Counted from the first letter of the stretch, positions 27,323 to 37,135 are shown. The stretch: 64,000 nt of DNA from Shimia sp. SK013 (GCF_001292625.1 NZ_LAJH01000009.1:496001-560000); one strand, 5' to 3'. The notes: a model not told the origin generated them from the sequence alone. Numbers and translations: made by a program.

Positions 27323-27472
27323 ATGGGCAAACTTGTACGAGCGTTGGCGATTCTTTTGATGTTGGGCATTATCGGCCTTGTGGCTTATGCCTATCTGGGG
27401 CCGTTCTTTGGGGCTGACTTCTCACCGGCTCAGACCGAGATTAGTGTCCCCGTCGAGCTCAATGGTTCCTGA
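27323..27472 (+). CDS. Small membrane-anchored peptide
   Basis: A 49-residue frame missed by length filters: MGKLVRALAILLMLGIIG starts a single hydrophobic helix (about residues 6-28), followed by a short polar tail ending in VPVELNGS. GGGGAG lies four to nine bases before the ATG. Its last 11 bases overlap the start of the next gene, which suggests translational coupling. I do not recognise a family. A membrane helper for the exported neighbour is a guess from position. Confidence 0.7.
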   Translation: MGKLVRALAILLMLGIIGLVAYAYLGPFFGADFSPAQTEISVPVELNGS

Positions 27473-29006
27473 TTTGGTCCGTGATTGTTTTCGCACTGCA
27501 CTTTGCTGCGTCTGTCTGAGCCTGCCGTTGGCCACCGGCGTCGCTTGGGCACAAGACACGCCGCTCAGTGCAATTGAATGGCTCAATCAGCAACCAACAG
27601 TCACGTTGGACATGGGATTGACGCCAACTGAAACGCTGCCCGAATTTGGCGTAACAATACCCGAAATCGCAGTATCCCCTCTGGCGGACAAAACCCTCGA
27701 TGCAGTGGGGCTGCTGCCGTCCAACGTCACTGGTTTGCCCCGATCCTTGTGGGCCAACTCGTCTGGAAACCGCCTGAGTGACCTGATTGAACAGCAGCGC
27801 CCCGAGATGCTGCCCGCCATGCAAGCGCTGCTATATACCTTGCTTTTGGCCGAGGCCGACGCGCCCCGCAACGAAGGCAGAAACAACGATGTGTTGCTGG
27901 CCCGCATCGACAAACTGGTGGAAATGGGCGCTTTGGAGCAGGCAGCCGCCCTGATCGAACTGGCTGGCGCAGCAACGCCCGCGTTGTTCAAACGCTGGTT
28001 TGATGTGACACTTTTGCTGGGTCACGAAGACGACGCCTGTGACGCTTTGATGAAAACTCCGCATCTGGCCCCCGGCTATCCGGCGCGGATATTTTGCACG
28101 GCGCGATCCGGCGATTGGCGCGCCGCCGCGCTGACACTGGACACTGCCAAGGCACTGGGCCTGATTTCCGAAGAAATGGACGCGCTGCTGCTGCGGTTTT
28201 TGGACCCCGAACTCTTTGAAGGCGAACCGATGTTGGTGACCGCTGGCCCATCGACCCCGCTAAAGTTCCGCCTTTACGAAGCGATCGGCGAAGGCCAAAC
28301 CTCTGCCAGTCTGCCGCGTGCTTATGCCCACGCCGATCTGCGCGACACTGCCGGATGGAAGGCACAACTCGAAGCCGCCGAACGCCTCACCCGCACCTCC
28401 GCTTTGCATGAAAACCGCCTGCTTGGAATTTACACAGAACGCAAACCCGCAGCGTCCGGCATGATTTGGGATCGCGTTGCCGCGCTTCAGGCGTTTGACG
28501 CCGCGCTGACCGCAAACGATGTCAGCGCCGTTGCCGACACCCTGCCCGCTGCGCGGTCCGCCATGCGTCAGGTACGTCTGGAAGTGGCATTTGCCCGACT
28601 TTACGGCAGCGAGTTGCTGACTTTGCCACTACAAGGCACCACGGCTCGGCTGGCGCGCGACGTCGCTTTGTTGTCCTCTGATTATGAACGCGCGGCCTTG
28701 GCCGGCCCGCGCGATTTCCTCGCGGGCCTCGCACTTGGCAATCCGCCACGTACGCCAACCGACCCCTTGCACCGCGCCATCTCAGACGCTTTCCATGGCG
28801 CTGGCGTGCCACAGGAGCTTTCGGCGATGTTGGCGCGCGGCCAGTTGGGCGAGGTTATCCTGTCGGCCATGGCACGCATGGCCGAAGGCGCCGCAGGCGA
28901 CACCCGCGCCTTAACCGAGGCACTGGCGACCCTTCGTGCTGTTGGCCTTGAGGACACCGCCCGCCGCGCGGCGCTGCAGGTCGCTTTGCTGGACACGCGA
29001 GGCTAG
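27462..29006 (+). CDS. Exported protein of unknown function, helical-repeat type
   Basis: The 514 residues, counted from the ATG that overlaps the small peptide gene, open with a signal peptide (RTALCCVCLSLPLATGVAWA, cut before QDTPL). The rest is alanine- and leucine-rich and reads as a string of paired helices without a recognisable catalytic motif, like TPR-style solenoids (for example MGALEQAAALIELAGAATPA). Periplasmic location is predicted. The gene is six bases upstream of xerD. I cannot name a family; the position between aroK and xerD is one I recall for hypothetical proteins in related genomes. Confidence 0.8.
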   Translation: MVPDLVRDCFRTALCCVCLSLPLATGVAWAQDTPLSAIEWLNQQPTVTLDMGLTPTETLPEFGVTIPEIAVSPLADKTLDAVGLLPSNVTGLPRSLWANSSGNRLSDLIEQQRPEMLPAMQALLYTLLLAEADAPRNEGRNNDVLLARIDKLVEMGALEQAAALIELAGAATPALFKRWFDVTLLLGHEDDACDALMKTPHLAPGYPARIFCTARSGDWRAAALTLDTAKALGLISEEMDALLLRFLDPELFEGEPMLVTAGPSTPLKFRLYEAIGEGQTSASLPRAYAHADLRDTAGWKAQLEAAERLTRTSALHENRLLGIYTERKPAASGMIWDRVAALQAFDAALTANDVSAVADTLPAARSAMRQVRLEVAFARLYGSELLTLPLQGTTARLARDVALLSSDYERAALAGPRDFLAGLALGNPPRTPTDPLHRAISDAFHGAGVPQELSAMLARGQLGEVILSAMARMAEGAAGDTRALTEALATLRAVGLEDTARRAALQVALLDTRG

Positions 29007-29012
29007 ACCGCC

Positions 29013-29999
29013 ATGGACAGTTTGCGCTGGATCACCACCTTTCTGGACGCGCAAGCGGCGGAACTCGGCATGGCGCAAAACACGCAGGACGCTTATGCCC
29101 GCGACCTGCGTGATTTTTCTGACTGGCTTGGCAGACACAACTGTGACTTTGACACAGCCGGACAGGATCAACTCGAAAGTTATCTCATATATTGCGACGC
29201 ACAGGGTTTGGCCCAATCGACCCGCGCCCGCAGATTGTCGTCAATCAAGCAGCTATACCGCTTTGCCTTTGAAGAGGGCTGGCGCAGTGATAACCCCGCC
29301 ATCCGCATCAAAGGGCCCGGTCGCGCCAAACGCCTGCCCAAAACGCTGGATGTGGCCGAGGTTGACCGCCTTTTGGACGCGGCGCGCGTCACGGGCCGTA
29401 CAAAGACGGACAAACTGCGCAACACATGTTTGATGGAACTGCTTTATGCCACCGGCATGCGCGTGACAGAGCTGGTCAGCCTGCCGGTTTCCGCCGCGCG
29501 TGGTGATCCGCGCATGCTGCTTGTGATGGGCAAAGGCGGCAAAGAACGTATGGTGCCCCTGTCACCACCTGCCCGCGCAGCTTTGGCCGCGTGGCTCACT
29601 GTCCATGACGAGATTGAGGACACCAACCGCGCCAAAGGCCTGTCCTCTTCTCGGTTTCTGTTTCCATCTCGCGGCAAAACCGGTCATCTGACCCGCCACT
29701 GGTTCTATCAGTTGATCAAGGATTTGGCCGTCACCGGTGGCGTCAGCCCAGCCAAAGTCACACCGCACACTCTGCGCCACGCGTTTGCCACACATCTTTT
29801 GGCCAATGGCGCCGATTTGCGCTCTATCCAGACGCTTTTGGGACATGCTGATGTGGCCACAACCGAAATCTACACGCACGTGCTGGACGAACGGCTTCGC
29901 ACTTTGGTGAACGACCATCACCCGTTGGCAAAATCCGGCAAACGCAATTCCGGCGGCAACACATCCTCTGATGGCCAAAAGCCCGTGACCAAAGCCTGA
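29013..29999 (+). CDS. xerD: Tyrosine recombinase XerD
   Basis: Resolves chromosome dimers at dif together with XerC and FtsK. The 328 residues have an N-terminal SAM-like core-binding domain (about 1-95) and the catalytic domain with the Arg of ATGMRVTELVSLPV, the HTLRHAFATHLL motif (His-X-X-Arg), the LGHADVATTEIYTHV block holding the last His and the Tyr nucleophile. Slightly longer than E. coli XerD owing to a charged tail (from LAKSGKRNS on) that is encoded where the convergent gene overlaps. No integrase-type attachment sites or mobile cargo are nearby, so it is the chromosomal XerD. Confidence 0.92.
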   Translation: MDSLRWITTFLDAQAAELGMAQNTQDAYARDLRDFSDWLGRHNCDFDTAGQDQLESYLIYCDAQGLAQSTRARRLSSIKQLYRFAFEEGWRSDNPAIRIKGPGRAKRLPKTLDVAEVDRLLDAARVTGRTKTDKLRNTCLMELLYATGMRVTELVSLPVSAARGDPRMLLVMGKGGKERMVPLSPPARAALAAWLTVHDEIEDTNRAKGLSSSRFLFPSRGKTGHLTRHWFYQLIKDLAVTGGVSPAKVTPHTLRHAFATHLLANGADLRSIQTLLGHADVATTEIYTHVLDERLRTLVNDHHPLAKSGKRNSGGNTSSDGQKPVTKA

Positions 30000-30736
30000 T
30001 CATAGCCCTGCCGCAACCCAACTTGCTCCATATCTGCAAAGGCCGCTTCGGCGTCATAAACCAAAGGCAAAATGGCCACGCCACGCTCGGACAAAACCGC
30101 AAAACGCGTGTCCCGCGTTCCGTCATGCGCTGGCATCCCAATCACGCCGGCATTGATCCACCGCACGCCTGCCACATCGCGCGCAAACGCAACGCCGCTG
30201 TGACCCGCCACAACCATATCCACCTTGCCAACCTGCGCCTGCAACGCCGCAACTTCCTCAGAAAACACCGTTTCGGCGGACACTGACCAGATAAAGCGGG
30301 CGATGTAAGTGACACCGCCGTGAATCACCGCAACCCGCCGCCCGCAATGGGTAAACACCACGACATCCGGCAGCCCCGCCATCCAGTCGCGGTCTTTTAC
30401 GCCGATTTCTTTGTCCACATGGGCATACCACCCTGCCGACAACAAATCGCACGCCGTGCCATCCTCAAACCCACAGCCGCAATCCATCGCGCCCGCCGCC
30501 AGCTGGCGCTCGCAATTTCCCGCCACCACCGTTATGCCAGCATCCCGCACAAGCGCCACGGTTCGCGCCGGACTTGCGCAATAGGCAACCACATCTCCGG
30601 TGCAAATGACGTTTGTGGCCGCGATCCCGCGTGCGGCGGCCGCGTTCAAAGCCGCCCAAGTCGCCTGCTCATTGGAATACGGCCCCCCAAACAGCATTAC
30701 ATCGCCGATAAGTGCGCCCAAGTCTTGTATCTTCAT
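29918..30736 (-). CDS. Metallophosphoesterase-like protein with degenerate first motif
   Basis: A 272-residue protein of the calcineurin-like fold. Motif I, normally SDIHGN, reads GGPYSN (residues 17-22), so its Asp and His are gone; motif II GDVV (47-50), motif III GNCE (73-76) and VIHGG remain, and the last motif GHxH is GHSG. A cysteine cluster CGC...C lies at 86-96. So one of the two metal sites appears lost. The start MKIQDLGALIGD was chosen because the upstream extension is uncharacteristic. The last 82 bases overlap the end of xerD on the other strand. Substrate unknown. Confidence 0.8.
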   Translation of the reverse strand: MKIQDLGALIGDVMLFGGPYSNEQATWAALNAAAARGIAATNVICTGDVVAYCASPARTVALVRDAGITVVAGNCERQLAAGAMDCGCGFEDGTACDLLSAGWYAHVDKEIGVKDRDWMAGLPDVVVFTHCGRRVAVIHGGVTYIARFIWSVSAETVFSEEVAALQAQVGKVDMVVAGHSGVAFARDVAGVRWINAGVIGMPAHDGTRDTRFAVLSERGVAILPLVYDAEAAFADMEQVGLRQGYDQALVTGFWPSEDVLPPELRLPDFANG

Positions 30737-30817
30737 GCCTTGGCCTACCGCGCAACGCGGCCAATTGAAATTCACAATTCCGCCAAGCCGCGCCCTACCT
30801 GCCAAAGCTCCAAACGC

Positions 30818-30847
30818 AAAAAGGCCGGACCCATAGCCCGGCCTTTT
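30818..30847 (-). terminator. Intrinsic terminator of the binding-protein gene
   Basis: Read on the minus strand, CCGGGCT...GTCCGG-type arms (CCGGCC paired with GGCCGG) close a hairpin followed by TTTTT, 20 bases after the stop of the binding-protein gene. Confidence 0.8.
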
Positions 30848-30867
30848 GTGTAAATACCGCGCGCGGC

Positions 30868-31569
30868 TTATTCGTACTTGGCGATGAATTCGGCCTGAGT
30901 GCCATCTGCAAGAATGGAATCGATCGCCGCATCCATTTTGGCGATGACGTCACTGTTGGTAGTCTTGGAACACGCCATGAAGAATTCGTTGCGCGACACT
31001 TCCATAGCGATTTCGATGCCGCCACCATCAATCGCCACCTGCGCCGCGCTTTCCAGTGCAACCATGTAATCCACACGGCCTGCGCGCAACTTCTTCAGCG
31101 TCATTTCCGCGTCTGGTGCAAGATCAATATCGGTCGCGCCCATCCGGTCCATCAGGGCCACGGCAAAATCACCGGTCTGGGTGCCGATCTTTTTGGTCAA
31201 CGCCGCATCCACCGATGCGATGTCGGCGTTTGAGCCGGTTTGCTGGATCAGATAGATCGCCTCGGAATACATCGGGCCTGCCCAGTTGAAACGCTCTTCA
31301 CGCTCCGGTGTGCGCGCAGTGGTGAACACACATGTATCTGCGTCTTTCTCGGCCTTGGAAATGGCGCGCGACCATTTGGTCACTTCCATGTCCGCAGTTA
31401 CGCCGGACCGCGACAACGCTTCTTTGATGATGTCGACGCCGTGGCCGGTCAGTTCACCGTTATCAACAAAATTGTAAGGCGCGTAGTCCTCAGTGAACAG
31501 TTTCACGTCCGCAGCCTGGGCAACAGTTGCCGTCGTCAGCGCCAGTGCGCAAATTGTCAAAGTTTTCAT
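30868..31569 (-). CDS. Periplasmic amino-acid-type substrate-binding protein (SBP_bac_3)
   Basis: The 233 residues start MKTLTICALALTTATVAQA, a signal peptide cut before ADVKLF, followed by the type II binding-protein fold of polar amino acid receptors: LFTEDYAPYNFVDNGELTG, GHGVDIIKEALSRSG, the hinge TGDFAVALMDRMGATDI and the tail MDAAIDSILADGTQAEFIAKYE. AGGAAA precedes the ATG. There are no permease or ATPase genes next to it, so it is an orphan: either a receptor shared with a transporter elsewhere or a signalling partner. Ligand unknown. Confidence 0.85.
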   Translation of the reverse strand: MKTLTICALALTTATVAQAADVKLFTEDYAPYNFVDNGELTGHGVDIIKEALSRSGVTADMEVTKWSRAISKAEKDADTCVFTTARTPEREERFNWAGPMYSEAIYLIQQTGSNADIASVDAALTKKIGTQTGDFAVALMDRMGATDIDLAPDAEMTLKKLRAGRVDYMVALESAAQVAIDGGGIEIAMEVSRNEFFMACSKTTNSDVIAKMDAAIDSILADGTQAEFIAKYE

Positions 31570-31972
31570 GAGTGGATTTCCTGTGTTTATGACTGGCGGA
31601 TAAGTCGCTGCTAAACCTAAACCAGACGTGAACTTGACCAACAATTCGCGTAAGCATTGGAAAACACACAGGTGTTGGCGGTCTTTTCGCCAACGCAATC
31701 GCAAGGGTCCTACTGGTGATTCCCACCGTGTGCGGCATGGCCGGCCGCCTGGAAACCTCATAGGTCAGAAACGAAACATATGGGCATCGGCCATCGCGGC
31801 GGCGGGAATTGTCAGGCCAACAAATGCCAGGGCTTTCTCCTTCGGTATCTTTGTTTTTCTGGTTTCCCTGCGCCATTTCCTGCCTGCACTACCAAAGACT
31901 TAAATGCGTCCCCCTCTTGCACGACTTACCCCTTGCGCGCATAACCAAACCTGTTGGCCACAAGAGGATACC
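31570..31972. other. 403-base intergenic region, no gene accepted
   Basis: Lies between the divergent binding-protein and CNNM-type genes. It holds a small hairpin TTGGCG-N7-CGCCAA (about 31676-31694) and GC-rich inverted repeats around 31705-31745 (GGTG/CACC and GCGGC/GCCGC arms). Frames here on both strands lack a ribosome binding site with a usable start, or run into neighbouring genes. It must hold two promoters; a structured 5' leader for the binding-protein gene is possible. I recognise no riboswitch class. Confidence 0.5.
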
Positions 31973-33277
31973 ATGGAGCCCACCGTCACTTTTGACTCTG
32001 CTTTTTTCATCACCGCGGGTGTGATTGCCGCGCTGTTGTTGTTGTCGGCGTTCTTTTCCGGCTCTGAAACCGCACTCACCGCCGCCTCACGTGGCAAGCT
32101 GCGCACGCAAGCCAACAAAGGGTCGCGTGGGGCCTCACGCGCTTTGGCAATCACCGAAGACAACGAGCGCCTCATCGGCTCTGTGCTGTTGGGCAACAAT
32201 CTGGTCAACATCCTCGCGACCTCCCTGGCCACCGCGCTTTTCACCCGCGCCTTCGGCGAAAGCGGTGTTGCGCTGGCCACTTTGGTGATGACCCTTCTGG
32301 TGCTGATCTTTGCCGAAGTGCTGCCAAAAACCTATGCCATCACGCGCCCCGAAGGCGCAGCCTCCGCCGTGGCTGGCCCCATCGGCCTGATTGTCACGGT
32401 CTTTGCCCCGATCGTGTCCGCTGTGCGCTGGCTGGTGCGCCTCGTTCTGCGCATATTCGGCGTGCAGACCGACCCCGACAGCCACATCCTCGCAGTGCGC
32501 GAAGAAATCGCTGGCGCGATCCAACTTGGTCACTCCGAAGGCATCGTCGAAAAAGAAGACCGCGACCGTATTCTCGGAGCCCTTGATCTGTCTGACCGCA
32601 CGGTTGAGGAAATCATGCTGCACCGATCCGGCATCCAGATGATCAATGCCGACGACACTCCGCGCGACATCTTGAACCAATGTCTGGAAAGCAATCACAC
32701 CCGCCTGCCGGTGTTCAAGGATGATCCGGAAAACATCATTGGTGTGGTGCATGCCAAAGACCTGTTCCGAGCAATCACCGACCGTGTATCAGGGACAGGC
32801 GGCGACGCCGAAAGCGCCTTTACGCTCGATATCTCCGAAGTTGCCAAAGAACCCTACTTTGTCCCGGAGACCACGTCACTTGATGACCAGATGCGTCAGT
32901 TCCTGCGCCGCCGCAGCCACTTTGCACTTGTGGTCGATGAGTATGGCTCGCTTCAGGGTCTTATCACGCTCGAAGACATCCTCGAGGAAATCGTGGGCGA
33001 GATCACCGACGAGTTTGACGAGGACACTGATCATCCGATCCGCAAATCTGACGACGGCCAATTCCTGATCGAAGGTGCCATGACCATCCGCGATCTGAAC
33101 CGCGCAACGGACTGGAACCTGCCAGACGAAGAGGCCAACACTGTTGCCGGTCTGGTGATACACGAGGCGCAGATGATCCCCACCGTCGGACAGGTCTTCT
33201 CCTTCCACGGCTTCCGTTTCGAGGTCATCGACCGCACTGCCAACCGGATCACAGGGCTTAAAATCCGTCCGCTGTAA
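31973..33277 (+). CDS. CNNM/CorB-type membrane protein (DUF21, CBS pair, CorC_HlyC)
   Basis: The 434 residues comprise an N-terminal DUF21 membrane domain with four hydrophobic helices (about 10-170; motif FFSGSETALTAASRGKL and ILATSLATALF), two CBS domains (about 205-330; IMLHRSGIQMINADDTPRD, VVDEYGSLQGLITLEDILEE) and a C-terminal CorC/HlyC transporter-associated domain from about 345. Relatives are magnesium/cobalt transport or tolerance factors; the name haemolysin is historical. AGAGGA precedes the ATG. Single gene, divergent from the binding protein. Confidence 0.88.
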   Translation: MEPTVTFDSAFFITAGVIAALLLLSAFFSGSETALTAASRGKLRTQANKGSRGASRALAITEDNERLIGSVLLGNNLVNILATSLATALFTRAFGESGVALATLVMTLLVLIFAEVLPKTYAITRPEGAASAVAGPIGLIVTVFAPIVSAVRWLVRLVLRIFGVQTDPDSHILAVREEIAGAIQLGHSEGIVEKEDRDRILGALDLSDRTVEEIMLHRSGIQMINADDTPRDILNQCLESNHTRLPVFKDDPENIIGVVHAKDLFRAITDRVSGTGGDAESAFTLDISEVAKEPYFVPETTSLDDQMRQFLRRRSHFALVVDEYGSLQGLITLEDILEEIVGEITDEFDEDTDHPIRKSDDGQFLIEGAMTIRDLNRATDWNLPDEEANTVAGLVIHEAQMIPTVGQVFSFHGFRFEVIDRTANRITGLKIRPL

Positions 33278-33398
33278 CATCCGCAGTGTAGGCAATAGAG
33301 GGAACCCATTGCGCGAGCACTCTTTTGGCGCAGGGCCTATACTAATTTTCCCGCGTCTAGTCTATTGGGCAGCCCTCTTGGACACCCTAAGACTGTAG

Positions 33399-33441
33399 GC
33401 TCCTTTCAGGCCGCCGGATTAAGGCGGCCCCCAAAAGGAGC
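33399..33441 (+). promoter_or_regulatory. Long hairpin that buries a ribosome binding site
   Basis: GCTCCTTT (33399-33406) pairs with AAAGGAGC (33434-33441) and the nested GGCCGCC (33409-33415) pairs with GGCGGCC (33423-33429), loop GGATTAA. The AAGGAG sequence six bases before the ATG of the next gene lies wholly in the outer stem, so the transcript would hide it unless melted or refolded. Confidence 0.7.
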
Positions 33442-33446
33442 GCCCA

Positions 33447-33722
33447 ATGTCAGCACGTCCTACGGAAGGGTCCGAGACACGCCAGACCACGCTGCGCCGC
33501 GCGGAGGCGCTGGCAGAGCGGGTCACAGCCTCCATGCAAGCTCAAGGTTATCAGGAAATTGAATACGTGTTGACTGAGTGCCACCTCAAAATTGTTGCCA
33601 GTGCGCCGGGAACGTCTGCGCGCACTCAGTACTTGATCCTGCCCACTGCCTCGACCACTTTCGGCGGTCATGTCGCTCTGGGTCCCAATCCTAAACTATC
33701 AGGCCGCCGTTTTATATTGTAG
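33447..33722 (+). CDS. Small hypothetical protein with sequestered ribosome binding site
   Basis: The 91 residues begin MSARPTEGSETRQTTLRRA, followed by a helix (about 15-37) and then a few probable strands (YQEIEYVLTECHLKIVAS, TQYLILPT) ending in LSGRRFIL. No signal, no membrane segment, no known motif. A TATACT sequence at 33338-33343 may be its -10 box. Its AAGGAG lies in a 15-bp hairpin just upstream, so its translation is probably regulated. I do not recognise it. Neighbours (CNNM-type protein, EamA exporter) give no clue. Confidence 0.7.
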   Translation: MSARPTEGSETRQTTLRRAEALAERVTASMQAQGYQEIEYVLTECHLKIVASAPGTSARTQYLILPTASTTFGGHVALGPNPKLSGRRFIL

Positions 33723-33858
33723 CGCCTGTTCTGGGGCCCGCGCGTCTGTCTGTTCGCAACAGGCTGTGTAACACCAGCGTAGCGAGCCGCGCATTTTGGC
33801 GCTTGCTAAACATCTGCTTCCCTGCGACGCATGTCCGTCAATCCGAGGAAGTTCCGAA

Positions 33859-34734
33859 ATGAACAATGTCAAAGGCAGCTTACTTGTCACCGCTGCAATG
33901 CTCGGTTTCGCCACCGCTGATATGTTCATGAAGCAGCTCACCGCGACACTGCATCCTGGTCAGGTTCTTGTGGGTCTCGGGCTTGGCTCAGCAACGATTT
34001 TTCTCACCATCATATTGGCGACCCGCACGCCGCTCTTTGCACCGCGACACTGGACCCCGCGTCTTCTGTTACGCTCCGCCACCGAGGCCATTAGCGGCAC
34101 GATGTTTACCCTCGCGTTGTCTCGTATCGATCTCTCCACCGCTGCGGCCATTTTTCAGGCTATGCCCTTGATTCTCACGCTGCTTGCTGCGTTGTTTCTT
34201 GGCGAAACCGTCGGCTGGCGCCGCTGGAGCGCCTTGGGCATCGGCTTTGCAGGTGTGTTGCTGATCATACGACCCGGCCTTGACGGGTTCACCGCCGATG
34301 CTCTGCTGGTTCTCGGCGCAGCGTTAGGCATCGCCATCCGAGACATTCTTACCCGCGGCATCGACCAAAACGTGTCGTCCCACGTGGTGGCCTTTCAAGG
34401 GTTTCTTGGCTTTTTCATCTCTGGCGCATGTTTGCTGATCTTCTCCGGCTCATCACTGACGCCCGTCGCTGGCACAGACATCGCGCGCTACGCTGGTGCT
34501 GCGTTCTTTGGGGCCGCCGCGTATTGGTCCATCGTCACGGCCATGCGGGTTGGCGAAGCCTCCGCTGTCGCACCCTTCCGCTTTACACGTCTGGTGTTTG
34601 CCATGGCGCTGGGCGTGATGATCCTTGGCGAGCGTCCCGACTGGGCAACACTGGCCGGCTCCGGCCTCATCGTGCTTGCGGGTCTCTACACGTTTCTGCG
34701 GGAACGCGCGCGCGCCCGCGCCGCCACACGATGA
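33859..34734 (+). CDS. EamA/DMT family transporter
   Basis: The 291 residues form ten predicted membrane helices in two five-helix repeats; the first begins MNNVKGSLLVTAAMLGFATADMF and each repeat ends with an EamA-type helix (GFAGVLLIIRPGLDGF and SGLIVLAGLYTFLRERAR). Family members export metabolites or amino acids; the substrate cannot be deduced. The chosen ATG follows GAGGAA at eight bases; an ATG 21 codons upstream is not supported. Stand-alone gene before enolase. Confidence 0.88.
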   Translation: MNNVKGSLLVTAAMLGFATADMFMKQLTATLHPGQVLVGLGLGSATIFLTIILATRTPLFAPRHWTPRLLLRSATEAISGTMFTLALSRIDLSTAAAIFQAMPLILTLLAALFLGETVGWRRWSALGIGFAGVLLIIRPGLDGFTADALLVLGAALGIAIRDILTRGIDQNVSSHVVAFQGFLGFFISGACLLIFSGSSLTPVAGTDIARYAGAAFFGAAAYWSIVTAMRVGEASAVAPFRFTRLVFAMALGVMILGERPDWATLAGSGLIVLAGLYTFLRERARARAATR

Positions 34735-34781
34735 GCCATCCTGTCACTGTTAGCCCTAACCTCACCAAAATCGCCCGTTAG

Positions 34782-36134
<1,353 letters not shown>

Positions 36135-36145
36135 TCACATAAAAA

Positions 36146-36170
36146 GGCCGGGGCTTTCAAAGCCCCGGCC
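36146..36170. terminator. GC-rich hairpin between enolase and the convergent lipoprotein gene
   Basis: GGCCGGGGCT and AGCCCCGGCC form a perfect 10-bp stem, preceded by AAAAA (a T-run on the minus strand) and followed by CCTTC. It can serve both convergent genes, more clearly the minus-strand one. Confidence 0.8.
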
Positions 36171-36192
36171 CCTTCATTTCTGTCGAAAAATC

Positions 36193-36870
36193 CTAGCCCT
36201 TGGTGCCCCTCGGCAACGGCTTAAAGGACACCACCAGGCCTTTGCCCGAGAGTGTTGAGCTATAGTTCCGCTTCAATTCCGCTTTCAGTTCCGGCTCAAG
36301 CTCTGCCAGTTTTGCTGACACCTCGGCATCCGCGCCAACTCCGCTGCGCCGCGCAAACTCCAGATCGCCCATCGTCACCGACAACACCTGATAGGCCGCG
36401 AAACCGAGGCTATCGACGTTCTTGCGCCAACCTTTGCACTTGCTCCGGAAGGCCTGACTGTCAAACAGGTTCTCTGCGTCCACCAGTGAAATCGTTGCCG
36501 ACTGCACATTGGTCAGCTTGTAGCTATAATATTTCTCAAGGTTCGCGGACAAACCGACATCAACGGCTTTGGTTTTGATACCGCTCAATGCGCCGCCAGC
36601 GTCCAGCTCTTTAAGGATATCAAAGTCGGGCAACGTTTTTGTGCTCAGCCCGGCAATTTGGTCCTCAGACAATTCCAGAACGCACAGGTCCTCCAAGTCC
36701 GCAGATTGATCGAAATCGCTTCGGGGTTTCTCTCTCACGAAATACAGCGATCCAACTTCGATCCCTGTCCTTGGTGGGTCGAGCTCCCGTCCTCCCGTCG
36801 GTTCCGGTTGCGAGCATCCGGCCAATACGATTGCGCTTGTTGCAAATGCGAGTGTGACTTTTCTTATCAT
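36193..36870 (-). CDS. Putative lipoprotein of unknown function
   Basis: The 225 residues start MIRKVTLAFATSAIVLAGCS, a lipoprotein signal with lipobox LAGC, so Cys19 would be acylated. The mature protein is soluble and charged, without recognised domain; a segment near LEDLCVLELSEDQIAG and another near RSKCKGWRKNVDSLG contain cysteines that could pair. A longer in-frame start exists but would destroy the signal. No neighbour shares its strand. The DNA just upstream is AT-rich compared with the surroundings, hinting at local insertion history. Confidence 0.75.
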   Translation of the reverse strand: MIRKVTLAFATSAIVLAGCSQPEPTGGRELDPPRTGIEVGSLYFVREKPRSDFDQSADLEDLCVLELSEDQIAGLSTKTLPDFDILKELDAGGALSGIKTKAVDVGLSANLEKYYSYKLTNVQSATISLVDAENLFDSQAFRSKCKGWRKNVDSLGFAAYQVLSVTMGDLEFARRSGVGADAEVSAKLAELEPELKAELKRNYSSTLSGKGLVVSFKPLPRGTKG

Positions 36871-37135
36871 GTATCCCCCAAAAAGTGACTTTCTTAAAAA
36901 CACAACCAAAGAAAACGGAATTGACTCACATAGCAAGCAAAAGTTGAGCCAGGGAACCTGCAAAGAAATCCAGAGACGGCTCCATCATCTAAAAATCTGT
37001 CTTGGACACCGGCCAACAGCTGCAGATGACATCACACCGTCGTCCGCTCAAACCATTGCCCACACTAAATCGGGTACCCCACCGGTTCAAAAACCGGCAG
37101 CTAAAGGCGCCCGTCGACCCGATCCCATCAAAATG

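Noticed and set aside
29013-29999. xerD as integrase of a mobile element
   Set aside because: No attachment-site repeats, tRNA gene or cargo; sequence and context fit the chromosomal recombinase.
31700-31876. Minus-strand frame ending in AAAMADAHMFRF
   Set aside because: It looks protein-like at its end but has no usable in-frame start codon after the upstream stop; only a CTG follows the AAGGAG-like sequence.
31628-31903. 91-codon plus-strand frame before the CNNM-type gene
   Set aside because: No ribosome binding site, unusual composition and overlap with the presumed promoters.
37075-37110. CCGGTTCAAAAACCGG-like stem resembling a tRNA T-arm
   Set aside because: The loop does not have tRNA geometry and no acceptor or anticodon arms surround it.
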